Of a stretch of 64,000 nucleotides of DNA, positions 8,197 to 16,721 are shown in pieces; position 1 is the stretch's first letter, and the number at the start of each line of letters is the position of its first letter. The DNA comes from Marinobacter sp. F4218. GTDB taxonomy: Bacteria; Pseudomonadota; Gammaproteobacteria; Pseudomonadales; Oleiphilaceae. A program made the position numbers and the translations under genes. The notes under the pieces are model-generated. The model was not told the DNA's origin and made no database searches. It was given only the letters and a program-made list of their open reading frames with translations. The DNA lies in assembly GCF_019443085.1 (NCBI RefSeq), contig NZ_JAHZIL010000003.1, positions 2,108,001-2,172,000 of the forward strand, written 5' to 3'.

Positions 8197-10351
8197 CATG
8201 CTGGCGGCCCAGGTGGGCCGTACACCCGAGCGGATCGCCCTGAAATCACCGGCAGGAGAAATGACGTTTCGCGATCTGTACGCCGCCGCTGCCGGGCTCG
8301 CTGCAAGGCTTGAAGCGCGGGGCGTGGCCTCGGTCGGTCTGACCGGTGACAACACCTCGGCCTGGGTGCTGGCCGATCTGGCCTGCCTGATGGCCGGCGT
8401 TGTTTGCGTCCCGGTGCCCGGATTTTTCTCCCGTAGCCAGACCGATCATCTGATCGCTCGGGCCGGCCTTGATGGTCTTTTGTGGGCGGAACCGGGGCCG
8501 GGCCGCGACGAGCTGGGGCAGGGGGTCTGGCTGGAAAGCCTGCCGGTGACCGCGGCTGCTGTGCGGGTGCCCGCGGGTACCGCCAAGATCACCTTTACCT
8601 CTGGCAGTACCGGTACGCCCAAAGGCGTGTGCCTCTCTGCCGATCAGATGGCGGCTACCGCCGAGGCCCTGCGCGAGCGCCTTGGCGGTCTCGAGCTGCG
8701 CCATCACCTGTGTATTTTGCCCCTGGCCACGCTGCTGGAAAACATTGCCGGCGTTTACCTGCCCCTGCTGATGGGCGCCACGGTCGAGCTGGCCCCGCTG
8801 GGGACCCTCGGAATGACCGGAAGCAGCGGCGTTGACGGAGCCAGGCTGATGGCGGGCCTGAACCGGATCCGACCGCATTCGGTCATCCTCGTACCGGAGC
8901 TGGCGAGCCTGCTCGTCGACGCTGCCGAGCGGGGGCATCTTGAACCTGGCCGATTCCGTTTTCTTGCGGTGGGCGGTGGCCGGGTGTCTCCGGATCTTCT
9001 CGCCCGTGGCCGCCGTGCGGGCCTGCCTCTGTTCGAGGGCTATGGCCTGTCGGAGTGCGGCTCGGTGGTGGCCCTGAACGTACCGGGTCAGGATCGGCCG
9101 GGCACCGTGGGCCAGCCACTGGCCCACGTTCGGGTTGCGCTGGATGACGATCGGCAAATCCGTGTTCACGGCAACACTCACCTGGGCTATCTCGGGGATC
9201 CGCTGCGGGCGGACGAGAGCCTGGGCACCGGCGATCTGGGGCGGCTGGATAGCGACGGCTTTCTCCGGGTCGATGGCCGATCCAAGAACTTATTGATCAC
9301 CAGCTTCGGACGCAACGTCAGCCCGGAATGGCTGGAAAGCGAATTGGTGCAGGCGGTTGGCGCCCGCCAGGCGGTCGTGTTTGGGGATGGTGAGCCGCAT
9401 CTGCGTGCCCTGATCACCGTCACCCAGGACCAGTCGCCGGCACGGATCGCCGATGCATTGAGCGCACTGAACGATCGACTGCCCGATTACGCGCGACTGG
9501 CGACTGTTTACGTGCGCGAGCAGTTGCTCTGCCAGGCCGAGGGCCACATTACCGCAAACGGGCGGCCAGTCCGGTCCCGGATTCAAACCGATCTGACGGC
9601 GTTGCTGGCCGACGCCACCCACATTGATATGACGTTTTCACTGATGAACCCGCCAGGAGGATTTCACATGGCATTTTTTGACCGACTGCAGCAGGAAACC
9701 GAAGACGCCCGCAAACACGTCACCGAGGCCCCGGTGATCCGGGCCATCCAGGAGGACCGCTTCGATCTGGAGAGCTACATCTGGTTCCTGACCCAGGCCT
9801 ACCACCACGTCAAACACACGGTGCCGCTGATGATGGCCTGCGGCGGGCGCCTGCCGGAACGGCTGGAATTCGTGCGCAAGGCTCTGGTGGAGTACATCGA
9901 AGAGGAGTACGGCCATCACGAATGGATCCTGGACGATCTCGAAGCCTGTGGCGCCGACAGGGAAAGCATCCGTCAGGGTAAGCCGGACACCTCGATCAAA
10001 CTGATGGTGGCCTACCTGTACGACCAGATCGATCGCGGCAACCCGGCGGCCTTCTTCGGCATGGTGCAGGTGCTTGAGGGGACCTCCATTGAGCTGGCGA
10101 CGCCGCTGGGTGAGCAGATCCAGAAGCAACTGGGCCTGCCGGATGAGGCCTTCAGCTATCTGTATTCCCACGGTGCGCTGGACCAGGAACACTTCGAGTT
10201 TTTCCGAAAGCTGATGAACGAGATCACCGATGCCGATGACCAGCAGGCCATTATCGAGTCGGCCCGGATGGTCTATCGGTTATACGGCGACATGCTGCAC
10301 AGCATCCCCGTGCAGACCGGTCGCAAGGAGTCGCAACATGAGGCTGCATGA
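8180..10351 (+). CDS. Acyl-AMP ligase joined in frame to a haem-oxygenase-like diiron oxidase
   Basis: The open frame encodes 723 residues with two unrelated enzymes. Residues 1-480 are an ANL adenylating enzyme: P-loop ITFTSGSTGTPKG at 137-149, GYGLSECGS near 290, GDLGRLDSDGFLRVDGRSKN and a hinge before the short C-terminal lobe. Residues 497-723 start MAFFDRLQ and match the haem-oxygenase-like diiron oxidase group (relatives UndA, BesC): likely ligands, numbered from that Met, are Glu80, His83 or His84, Glu137, His168, Asp172 and His175. A strong AGGAGG sits 8 bp before the internal ATG at 9668, so the oxidase may also be made alone. I chose ATG 8180 because GAGGA precedes it. The natural reading is activation of a fatty or amino acid followed by oxidation, but the substrate is unknown. 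Confidence 0.8.
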   Translation: MAALPDMLAAQVGRTPERIALKSPAGEMTFRDLYAAAAGLAARLEARGVASVGLTGDNTSAWVLADLACLMAGVVCVPVPGFFSRSQTDHLIARAGLDGLLWAEPGPGRDELGQGVWLESLPVTAAAVRVPAGTAKITFTSGSTGTPKGVCLSADQMAATAEALRERLGGLELRHHLCILPLATLLENIAGVYLPLLMGATVELAPLGTLGMTGSSGVDGARLMAGLNRIRPHSVILVPELASLLVDAAERGHLEPGRFRFLAVGGGRVSPDLLARGRRAGLPLFEGYGLSECGSVVALNVPGQDRPGTVGQPLAHVRVALDDDRQIRVHGNTHLGYLGDPLRADESLGTGDLGRLDSDGFLRVDGRSKNLLITSFGRNVSPEWLESELVQAVGARQAVVFGDGEPHLRALITVTQDQSPARIADALSALNDRLPDYARLATVYVREQLLCQAEGHITANGRPVRSRIQTDLTALLADATHIDMTFSLMNPPGGFHMAFFDRLQQETEDARKHVTEAPVIRAIQEDRFDLESYIWFLTQAYHHVKHTVPLMMACGGRLPERLEFVRKALVEYIEEEYGHHEWILDDLEACGADRESIRQGKPDTSIKLMVAYLYDQIDRGNPAAFFGMVQVLEGTSIELATPLGEQIQKQLGLPDEAFSYLYSHGALDQEHFEFFRKLMNEITDADDQQAIIESARMVYRLYGDMLHSIPVQTGRKESQHEAA
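9653..9670 (+). promoter_or_regulatory. Internal ribosome binding site and start for the oxidase half
   Basis: AGGAGG followed by eight bases and ATG 9668, in frame with the ligase. Two TGA codons in tandem lie just upstream at 9642-9647 but one frame off, as if the ligase once ended there. The site argues for separate translation of the oxidase in addition to, or instead of, a fusion. Confidence 0.6.
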
Positions 10352-11120
10352 TCGGGTGTTCCTGTTGCTCGGCGGGACTGGCGGCATTGGCAAGGCCCTG
10401 GTTGAGCCCCTGATTCGCGCCGGTGCCAAGGTGATCGTGGCGTCCCGCCAACCGGAGGGACTGGCCAGACTCAGCGGGGTGTCGGCGGTGCACCTGGACC
10501 TGGCGGCGCCGGACCTGGAGCATCAGCTTGTTCGGCTGAGCGAGGCCTATCCGGATATCGACGGCGTTATTCACTGCGCAGGCCAGAACTACTTCGCCAG
10601 TCTGGGGGAATTGCCGGTCACGGCCATTGACGATCAACTGATGGTCAACCTCCGCAGTGCCATGCTGGTCGCCCGGCACTTTGCCCCGCGTTTCGAGGCC
10701 GCCGGTTACGGCGCGCTGGTCTTTGTCGGTTCCACCTTCGGCAGCATCGGCTTTCCCGGATACACCGCCTACTGTGCCACCAAGTTCGGTGTGCGCGGGT
10801 TTTCCGAGGCCCTGCGCCGGGAACTCGCGGATACCCCCGTGCAGGTGGTCTACGTGGCGCCAAGGGCCACCGCCACGGCCATGAATCCGGAGGCGGTAAA
10901 CGAGCTCAATCACGCTCTCGGCAACAAGATGGACGCGCCCGAAGCGGTGGCTGCCCAGATCCTCAAGGCCATGGAAAACGACGACCTTCGCCGCTTTCTG
11001 GGCTGGCCGGAAAAGTTGTTCGTCGTGATCAACGGAATCCTGCCGCGCATTGTGGACAAGGCCATGTTGAAACAGTTGCCGGTCATCCGGCGTTTTCTCA
11101 ATTCGGAGGTGTTGTCATGA
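10338..11120 (+). CDS. Short-chain dehydrogenase/reductase
   Basis: A 260-residue classical SDR. The Rossmann glycine motif is GGTGGIGK at residues 12-19, the NNAG-equivalent is HCAGQN at 79-84, and the active site has Ser132 (GSTFGS) with Tyr145 and Lys149 in YCATK. It would use NAD(P)H to interconvert a ketone or aldehyde and an alcohol. The chosen ATG 10338 follows AAGGAG and overlaps the previous gene by 14 bp. As third gene of the ligase-oxidase operon it may reduce or oxidise the product of the diiron oxidase; that is inference. Confidence 0.88.
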   Translation: MRLHDRVFLLLGGTGGIGKALVEPLIRAGAKVIVASRQPEGLARLSGVSAVHLDLAAPDLEHQLVRLSEAYPDIDGVIHCAGQNYFASLGELPVTAIDDQLMVNLRSAMLVARHFAPRFEAAGYGALVFVGSTFGSIGFPGYTAYCATKFGVRGFSEALRRELADTPVQVVYVAPRATATAMNPEAVNELNHALGNKMDAPEAVAAQILKAMENDDLRRFLGWPEKLFVVINGILPRIVDKAMLKQLPVIRRFLNSEVLS

Positions 11121-11737
11121 GGGCGATCATTTTCCTGTTGGCCGGGCTGCTTGCTGTGCCGGCCCTGGCGGCTGACCTGAACGCGGAGCTCGCCGACATC
11201 CAGCAGCGCTGGGCCGAAATCCAGTACCAGGTGCCCGAGGATCAGAAAGAAAAAGCCTTTGAGGCCCTGGCCGACACCGCCGAGGCATTTGTCGCCCGGT
11301 ATCCGGGGCACGCGGAACCGCTGATCTGGCAGGGCATTGTCCTGAGTACCTACGCCGGGGCCAAGGGCGGGCTGGGAGCACTCGGGCTGGTCAAGGATGC
11401 CAGGGAATCCCTTGAAGCCGCCCTGGCCATTGATCCCCGGTCGCTGGAGGGCTCGGCCTACACCTCGCTTGGCAGTCTCTATTACCAGGTGCCGGGCTGG
11501 CCCCTGGGTTTCGGTGACGACGACAAGGCCCGGAAATACCTGGAGAAAGCCCTGGCGATCAATCCCGACGGCATTGATCCCAACTTTTTTTACGGCGACT
11601 TCCTGAGGGAGCAGGACCAGCCGGAGCAGGCCCGTCGCTACCTGGAAAAAGTGCTGGAAGCGCCGTCCCGGCCCGGGCGTGAACTGGCGGATACCGGCCG
11701 ACGGGACGAGGCCAGGCAGCTCCTGCAGACGCTCTGA
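11117..11737 (+). CDS. Exported TPR-repeat protein
   Basis: A 206-residue protein with a signal peptide (residues 1-19, cleavage after ALAA) and two or three TPR-like units, the clearest being ARKYLEKALAINPDGID and ARRYLEKVLEAPSRPG. It overlaps the SDR stop by ATGA, so it belongs to the same operon and is probably made with it. A periplasmic TPR protein in this setting could be a scaffold or carrier of a lipid product; no catalytic motif is visible. The resemblance to the TatT-like (TRAP-associated) TPR family is loose. Confidence 0.75.
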   Translation: MRAIIFLLAGLLAVPALAADLNAELADIQQRWAEIQYQVPEDQKEKAFEALADTAEAFVARYPGHAEPLIWQGIVLSTYAGAKGGLGALGLVKDARESLEAALAIDPRSLEGSAYTSLGSLYYQVPGWPLGFGDDDKARKYLEKALAINPDGIDPNFFYGDFLREQDQPEQARRYLEKVLEAPSRPGRELADTGRRDEARQLLQTL

Positions 11738-11826
11738 GGCCGGGCGGCTACTCGCTGCACCCGTCACCGTGGACTACACTTGGGGCAAAGAGGGCGGGAG
11801 GCCCTCGACCAGGAAAAGTGCGTGTC

Positions 11827-13293
11827 ATGGCGACCAACAAGGCTTCACCGTCGACAAAAGCCCCATCCGCAGATTTCTTTTACAAGTTGGCGTCGGCGGT
11901 CCCGGGCATTCTCTTTTCCTACTGGCTCAGCGCCGACAAAAGCGCCCATTGCTACCCCTACGTCAGTGAACAGATCCGGGAACGCTTCGGGTTAGACCCC
12001 GAGGCTTTGAAACAGAACGCGGATGCCGTGCTCGCGATTGTCCACCCCGATGATGCCGGCGGCCTCCAGGACAGCATCTTCGAGTCGGCCCGTACGCTGG
12101 AGCCCTGGCAATACCGGGCCCGCCTGCGTCTGCAGGATGGCAGCTATCAATGGTACGAAGCCCATTCCAGGCCAGAGCGCCAGGCTGATGGCAGCACGCT
12201 CTGGTACGGCCAGTTCCACAACATCCAGCACTACAAGGAACTGGAACAGGAGCTTCGTGACAGCGAAGCCGAGTACTCGTTCCAGGCTGGATTCCAGAAG
12301 CTGGTTGCGCGCCTGTCGGCCCAGTTCATCAATGTCGGATTTGGCACGATAGACGACTGCATTTCTGAACTGCTTGAAAGTGTTGGTGTTTTCTTCACCG
12401 CGGACCGGACCTACCTCTACGCCTTCAACGACGATCACACCTCCGCAACCAAGACCCACCAGTGGTGCCGTGACGGGGTGAGGTCCGTGATCGACGAAGA
12501 CCAGTCGGTGCCCCTGGATGACCAGGATGAGTGGGGGCAGAAGCTGCTTGAGATGGTTGACGAAAACGAAGTGGTGTTCATTGAAGCCACGAGTGAGGCG
12601 GCATCCGTATTCTGCGTGCCGGTTAGGGTTCAGGGCCAGGTGGTTGGTTTCATGGGGCTGGATTCGCTGGCCCCGCGGAAATGGCGCGAAGACCAGTCCG
12701 ACCTGCTGATCATCGTTTCCGGTCTGCTGTCCGGCGCCCTCGAACGGCATATCCTGGAAGAAAAACTGCTGAGCCAGTCCATCCGCGACCCCATGACCGG
12801 CCTGCACAACCGGCGGTATCTGATGCCGAGGCTCAATGAGCTGGTCGAGCGGGCCGAGCGCTACGACGAGAATTTCACCGTTGCCATGCTCGATATTGAC
12901 CATTTCAAGCAGATCAACGATTCCATTGGCCACCTCGGTGGCGACTATACCCTGCGACGGTTTGCGGACATCCTGATTGATCTGGTGCGGTCGACGGATG
13001 TGGTCGCCCGTTTCGGCGGTGAGGAATTCATGGTGGTGTTTCCCGATACCGAGCAGGCCACCGTGCACCAGACGATCAGCCGAATTCTCGATGCGGTGCG
13101 GCACGGCCGGTTCGTGTTCGAGGGGCGTGAGATCCCGCTAACGGTAAGCGCCGGTTTGGCGTCGGTACGGGAACGGGACGACAGCATGATCTCTGTGGAC
13201 ACCGTGATTGGGCGCGCCGATCATCGGTTGTATCTGGCCAAGCAGGCCGGCCGCGATTGTGCCGTCGACATATCAGGAGTCCTTCGTATATAA
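11827..13293 (+). CDS. PAS-GAF diguanylate cyclase
   Basis: A 488-residue soluble signalling protein that would make c-di-GMP. Order: N-terminal PAS (about 25-140, ending in the WYGQFHNIQHYKELE PAC part), a GAF-like domain (about 155-310), then GGDEF with the active motif GGEEF and an RSTD I-site five residues before it, so both catalysis and product inhibition look intact. DIDHFKQINDSIGH gives the metal and substrate Asp/Asn residues. ATG 11827 is chosen ten bases after AGGAAA; a GTG at 11818 is possible. It is monocistronic, with no partner phosphodiesterase adjacent. Confidence 0.88.
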   Translation: MATNKASPSTKAPSADFFYKLASAVPGILFSYWLSADKSAHCYPYVSEQIRERFGLDPEALKQNADAVLAIVHPDDAGGLQDSIFESARTLEPWQYRARLRLQDGSYQWYEAHSRPERQADGSTLWYGQFHNIQHYKELEQELRDSEAEYSFQAGFQKLVARLSAQFINVGFGTIDDCISELLESVGVFFTADRTYLYAFNDDHTSATKTHQWCRDGVRSVIDEDQSVPLDDQDEWGQKLLEMVDENEVVFIEATSEAASVFCVPVRVQGQVVGFMGLDSLAPRKWREDQSDLLIIVSGLLSGALERHILEEKLLSQSIRDPMTGLHNRRYLMPRLNELVERAERYDENFTVAMLDIDHFKQINDSIGHLGGDYTLRRFADILIDLVRSTDVVARFGGEEFMVVFPDTEQATVHQTISRILDAVRHGRFVFEGREIPLTVSAGLASVRERDDSMISVDTVIGRADHRLYLAKQAGRDCAVDISGVLRI

Positions 13294-13312
13294 AAAATCA
13301 GCATTTCACCCC

Positions 13313-13331
13313 ATATTACTTAATAGTATAT
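13313..13331. promoter_or_regulatory. Near-palindrome in the persulfide dioxygenase promoter region
   Basis: ATATTACT-TAAT-AGTATAT, two arms matching except for one extra base, in the only strongly AT-rich stretch nearby (13305-13350). Persulfide dioxygenase genes are often controlled by ArsR-type BigR/SqrR repressors that bind AT-rich palindromes; such a regulator gene is not in this window. Operator role is a guess. Confidence 0.3.
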
Positions 13332-13371
13332 CCTTAGAATAAAATATAGATTCGCTCCGGAGGTGAAACCC

Positions 13372-14238
13372 ATGAGCAACCCCATCGTCCAACCCTTTTT
13401 TGACGAGCCCACCAACACTTTCAGTTACGTGGTCCGGGATCCGGACAGTCGGTCCTGCGCTATCCTCGATTCGGTGCTGGATTTTGACTATGCGGCGGGG
13501 CGGACCGCGCATGACTCAGCCGACAACATCATCGCCTTCATTCGTGAGCAGGACCTGACGGTGGAGTGGATTCTGGAGACTCACGTCCACGCGGATCACC
13601 TGTCAGCGGCGCCCTATCTGCATGACAAGCTGGGTGGCAGGACCGGCATCGGCGAGCACATCCGCGACGTCCAGGAAATCTTCGGCAAGGCGTTCAATGC
13701 CGGCAGCGAGTTTGCCCGGAATGGCAGTCAGTTCGATCGGTTGTTCCGCGAAGGCGATACATTCAGCATCGGCGGCCTGGAGGGCCGGGTGTTGCACACG
13801 CCCGGGCACACGCCGGCGTGCCTGACCTACGTGATCGGCGATGCCGCCTTCGTCGGCGACACCCTGTTCATGCCGGATTACGGCACCGCCCGCTGCGATT
13901 TCCCGGGCGGCGATGCCCGGACGCTCTATCGTTCGATCCAGAAGGTGCTGGCCCTGCCGCCAGAGACCCGGATCTTCCTGTGCCACGATTACAAGGCACC
14001 CGGCCGGGACCGGTTTGAACCGATGACCACCGTCGCCGAGCAGCGCAAAGCCAATGTGCACGTCCACGAAGGCGTTTCCGAAGACGAATTCGTGAAGATG
14101 CGCACCGAGCGCGATGAGACTCTCGACATGCCCCGGCTGATCTTGCCGTCGGTCCAGGTCAACATGCGGGCGGGCCATTTGCCGCCGGAAGAGGACAACG
14201 GACAGGTGTACCTGAAAGTACCGATTAACCGGTTCTGA
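13372..14238 (+). CDS. Persulfide dioxygenase-like MBL-fold hydrolase
   Basis: A 288-residue metallo-beta-lactamase-fold protein of the ETHE1/Blh type, which oxidises glutathione persulfide to sulfite. The iron-binding motif is THVHADH (His71, His73, Asp75, His76), followed by HTPGHTP, an AFVGDTLFMPDYGTARCDFPGG segment typical of the persulfide dioxygenases, and a CHDYKAPG motif. Glyoxalase II is the main alternative but lacks the DYGTARCDFPGG pattern. ATG 13372 follows GGAGG by eight bases. The SulP gene begins eight bases after the stop, so the pair should be cotranscribed, linking sulfide oxidation with anion movement. Confidence 0.85.
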   Translation: MSNPIVQPFFDEPTNTFSYVVRDPDSRSCAILDSVLDFDYAAGRTAHDSADNIIAFIREQDLTVEWILETHVHADHLSAAPYLHDKLGGRTGIGEHIRDVQEIFGKAFNAGSEFARNGSQFDRLFREGDTFSIGGLEGRVLHTPGHTPACLTYVIGDAAFVGDTLFMPDYGTARCDFPGGDARTLYRSIQKVLALPPETRIFLCHDYKAPGRDRFEPMTTVAEQRKANVHVHEGVSEDEFVKMRTERDETLDMPRLILPSVQVNMRAGHLPPEEDNGQVYLKVPINRF

Positions 14239-14245
14239 GGCGGGC

Positions 14246-15979
14246 ATGGACATCAAACGCTACCTGCCGGTGCTGAACTGGTTGCCGTCCTACGGTCGGA
14301 GTCAGGCCACCAGTGACCTGGTGGCTGCGGTGATTGTCACCGTGATGCTGATTCCCCAGTCACTGGCCTATGCCCTGCTGGCAGGGTTGCCGGCCCAGGT
14401 CGGGCTGTACGCCAGTATCCTGCCGCTGATTGTCTACGCGGTGTTCGGAACCAGCCGTACGCTCTCGGTGGGTCCGGTGGCTGTCGCCTCCCTGATGACG
14501 GCGGCGGCGCTGGCGCCGCTGGCCGACGTGGGTACGCCCGAGTACGTCGCCGGGGCGATTCTGTTGGCGGTGATGTCGGGGCTGATGCTCATGGCCATGG
14601 GCCTGATGCGGCTGGGTTTCCTGGCGAACTTCCTCAGCCACCCGGTGATCTCGGGGTTTATTACCGCCTCGGGCATCGTGATCGCTGCCAGCCAGCTCAA
14701 GCACCTGTTCGGGATCCCGGCGTCCGGCCATAACCTGCTTGAAATCATCCATTCCCTGGTGCAGTCGATTGACCAGATCAACCTGGCGACACTGGCCATC
14801 GGAGCCGGGGCCCTGGTGTTTCTGCTGCTGGCGCGCCGATATCTCAAAACCTGGCTAATGGCCGCCGGATTGCCGTCGCGAATGGCCGACATCGTTACCA
14901 AGACGGCGCCGATTCTGGCCGTGCTGGTGACCACGGTGGTGGCGTGGCAACTGGACCTGGGGGCAGCCGGTGTCAGGCTCGTTGGCTCCGTGCCGGCCGG
15001 GTTGCCCGAGTTAACCCTGCCGAGTCTGGACTGGGAGCTCTGGCAACAGCTGGCGGTCAGTGCCCTGTTGATCAGCGTGGTCGGTTTTGTTGAATCCGTG
15101 TCGGTGGGTCAGACGCTTGCGGCCAAGCGACGCCAGCGTATTGATCCGGATCAGGAGCTGGTGGGCCTTGGCGCCGCCAACCTCAGCGCCGGCCTGTCCG
15201 GCGGCATGCCGGTGACGGGCGGGTTTTCCCGTTCGGTGGTCAACTACGACGCCGGCGCGGAGACGCCCGCAGCCGGTGCCTACACGGCGGTGGGCATCGC
15301 CCTGGCGACCCTGTTCCTGACCCCGGCCATCGCCTATCTGCCCCAGGCCACACTCGCGGCGACCATCATCGTGGCCGTGTCCACGCTGATCGACCTGCCG
15401 GCACTGGGCCGGACCTGGCGGTATTCTCGGCCGGACTTCGGGGCCATGCTGGCGACCATCCTGGCGACCCTCGTGCACAGTGTGGAGGCGGGCATTATCG
15501 CCGGGGTGGCCCTGTCCATCGGACTCTTCCTGTACCGTACCAGCCGGCCCCACAGCGCCGTGGTTGGCCGTGTCCCGGGTACCGAGCATTTTCGCAATGT
15601 GCTTCGCCATGAGGTGGAGCTGTGCCCCAAGGTGACCTTCCTGCGGGTGGACGAAAGCCTGTACTTTGCCAACGCCCGGTTTCTGGAGGAGCGGGTCATG
15701 GATCTGGTGTCCGAAGAGCCGGAACTCAAGCATCTGGTTCTGGTCTGTCCGGCGGTCAACCTCATTGATGCCTCGGCGCTGGAGAGCCTGGAGGCCATCA
15801 ATGAGCGGCTGGGGGATGCCGGCGTGACTCTGCATCTGTCGGAGGTGAAGGGGCCGGTGATGGACCGGCTCAAGCGAACCGACTTGCTGGCCAAGCTCAG
15901 CGGGGAGGTCTTCCTCAGCACCTTCGAAGCCTGGCAGCGACTGATCGGCAACCGAGTACCCCAGCGTATCCCTGTCTGA
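14246..15979 (+). CDS. SulP-family inorganic anion transporter
   Basis: A 577-residue SLC26/SulP transporter: about a dozen membrane helices with the family start QATSDLVAAVIVTVMLIPQS, YASILPLIVYAVFGTSRTLS in TM3 region and a C-terminal cytoplasmic STAS domain from about residue 455 with LIDASALESLEAINE. Substrates in the family include sulfate, bicarbonate and other anions. Sitting directly behind a persulfide dioxygenase suggests sulfate or sulfite handling, which is inference from position. Eight bases separate the two genes. Confidence 0.88.
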   Translation: MDIKRYLPVLNWLPSYGRSQATSDLVAAVIVTVMLIPQSLAYALLAGLPAQVGLYASILPLIVYAVFGTSRTLSVGPVAVASLMTAAALAPLADVGTPEYVAGAILLAVMSGLMLMAMGLMRLGFLANFLSHPVISGFITASGIVIAASQLKHLFGIPASGHNLLEIIHSLVQSIDQINLATLAIGAGALVFLLLARRYLKTWLMAAGLPSRMADIVTKTAPILAVLVTTVVAWQLDLGAAGVRLVGSVPAGLPELTLPSLDWELWQQLAVSALLISVVGFVESVSVGQTLAAKRRQRIDPDQELVGLGAANLSAGLSGGMPVTGGFSRSVVNYDAGAETPAAGAYTAVGIALATLFLTPAIAYLPQATLAATIIVAVSTLIDLPALGRTWRYSRPDFGAMLATILATLVHSVEAGIIAGVALSIGLFLYRTSRPHSAVVGRVPGTEHFRNVLRHEVELCPKVTFLRVDESLYFANARFLEERVMDLVSEEPELKHLVLVCPAVNLIDASALESLEAINERLGDAGVTLHLSEVKGPVMDRLKRTDLLAKLSGEVFLSTFEAWQRLIGNRVPQRIPV

Positions 15980-15986
15980 CGCACGG

Positions 15987-16016
15987 CCGGCTTGCCCATA
16001 TGATGGGTAAGGCCGG
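15987..16016 (+). terminator. Imperfect hairpin after the SulP gene
   Basis: Arms CCGGCTTGCCCAT and ATGGGTAAGGCCGG pair with one bulge around a short loop, 8 bp after the SulP stop. There is no T run behind it, so it may be a weak terminator or simply a mRNA 3' stem. Confidence 0.35.
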
Positions 16017-16061
16017 TATCATGGGAGTATTTCCCGGAGCTCAGACGGTGGCACGTTCATT

Positions 16062-16721
16062 ATGGGCATGACTGAAAACCTGCTATCGACCGGCCAGTGG
16101 CTCACAACCCTGGTGCTGTTCCTGCTGATCCTGATTCGGGCGGTACGCACCATTGACTGGCAGGCCTTCCGACGCGACAACGCGCTGCAGCATTCGTTCT
16201 TCGGAGCAGCCGTCGTGCTGGGGTTTCTCTGGCAAATGCGTGCGGGCATTTCGCCCGGCCTGGCCATCCATGTGTTTGGGATCACCGTGATTACCCTGAT
16301 GCTGGGGTGGGCGCTGGCGGTGCTCTCTGGATTACTGGCGTTGCTGATCACCGTGATCACGGGCCGGGAACCCCTGCTGATGTTTGCGGCCAACGGCCTG
16401 GTCACGGTGATGGTGCCGGCGCTGGTCAGTCACGGCATCATGCTCTGGGAGCGCCGGCGGAACTTCCGGAATTTCTTTGCCTACATCTTTTTCTGCGGAT
16501 TTTTCGGCGCCGGCATCTCGGTGGCGGCCGCCGGAACGGTGATGTGCCTGATGCTCTGGAGCAGCGGCGTGTACGAGTTCGGGGAGCTGGTGCACGAGTA
16601 CATCCGCTACCTGCCCCTGTTCATGATCCCCGAGGGCTTCGTGAACGGTACCTTCGTCACCGGCCTGATGGTGTTCCATCCCGATCGCCTGACCACACTG
16701 GACCAGCGCCGCTACCGCTGA
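16062..16721 (+). CDS. CbiM-like energy-coupling factor permease family protein
   Basis: A 219-residue inner-membrane protein with about six hydrophobic segments. The pattern AGISPGLAIHVFGITVITLMLG in the first half and a C-terminal FMIPEGFVNGTFVTGLMVFHPD resemble gammaproteobacterial proteins annotated as energy-coupling factor ABC permeases (CbiM family, Co/Ni uptake). No ATPase or CbiQ-like partner is adjacent, so it may work alone or in another role. The N-terminal metal-binding MHIP-type motif of true CbiM is not seen. Start is ATG 16062 or ATG 16068. Its last 65 bp overlap the convergent GGDEF-EAL gene. Confidence 0.6.
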   Translation: MGMTENLLSTGQWLTTLVLFLLILIRAVRTIDWQAFRRDNALQHSFFGAAVVLGFLWQMRAGISPGLAIHVFGITVITLMLGWALAVLSGLLALLITVITGREPLLMFAANGLVTVMVPALVSHGIMLWERRRNFRNFFAYIFFCGFFGAGISVAAAGTVMCLMLWSSGVYEFGELVHEYIRYLPLFMIPEGFVNGTFVTGLMVFHPDRLTTLDQRRYR

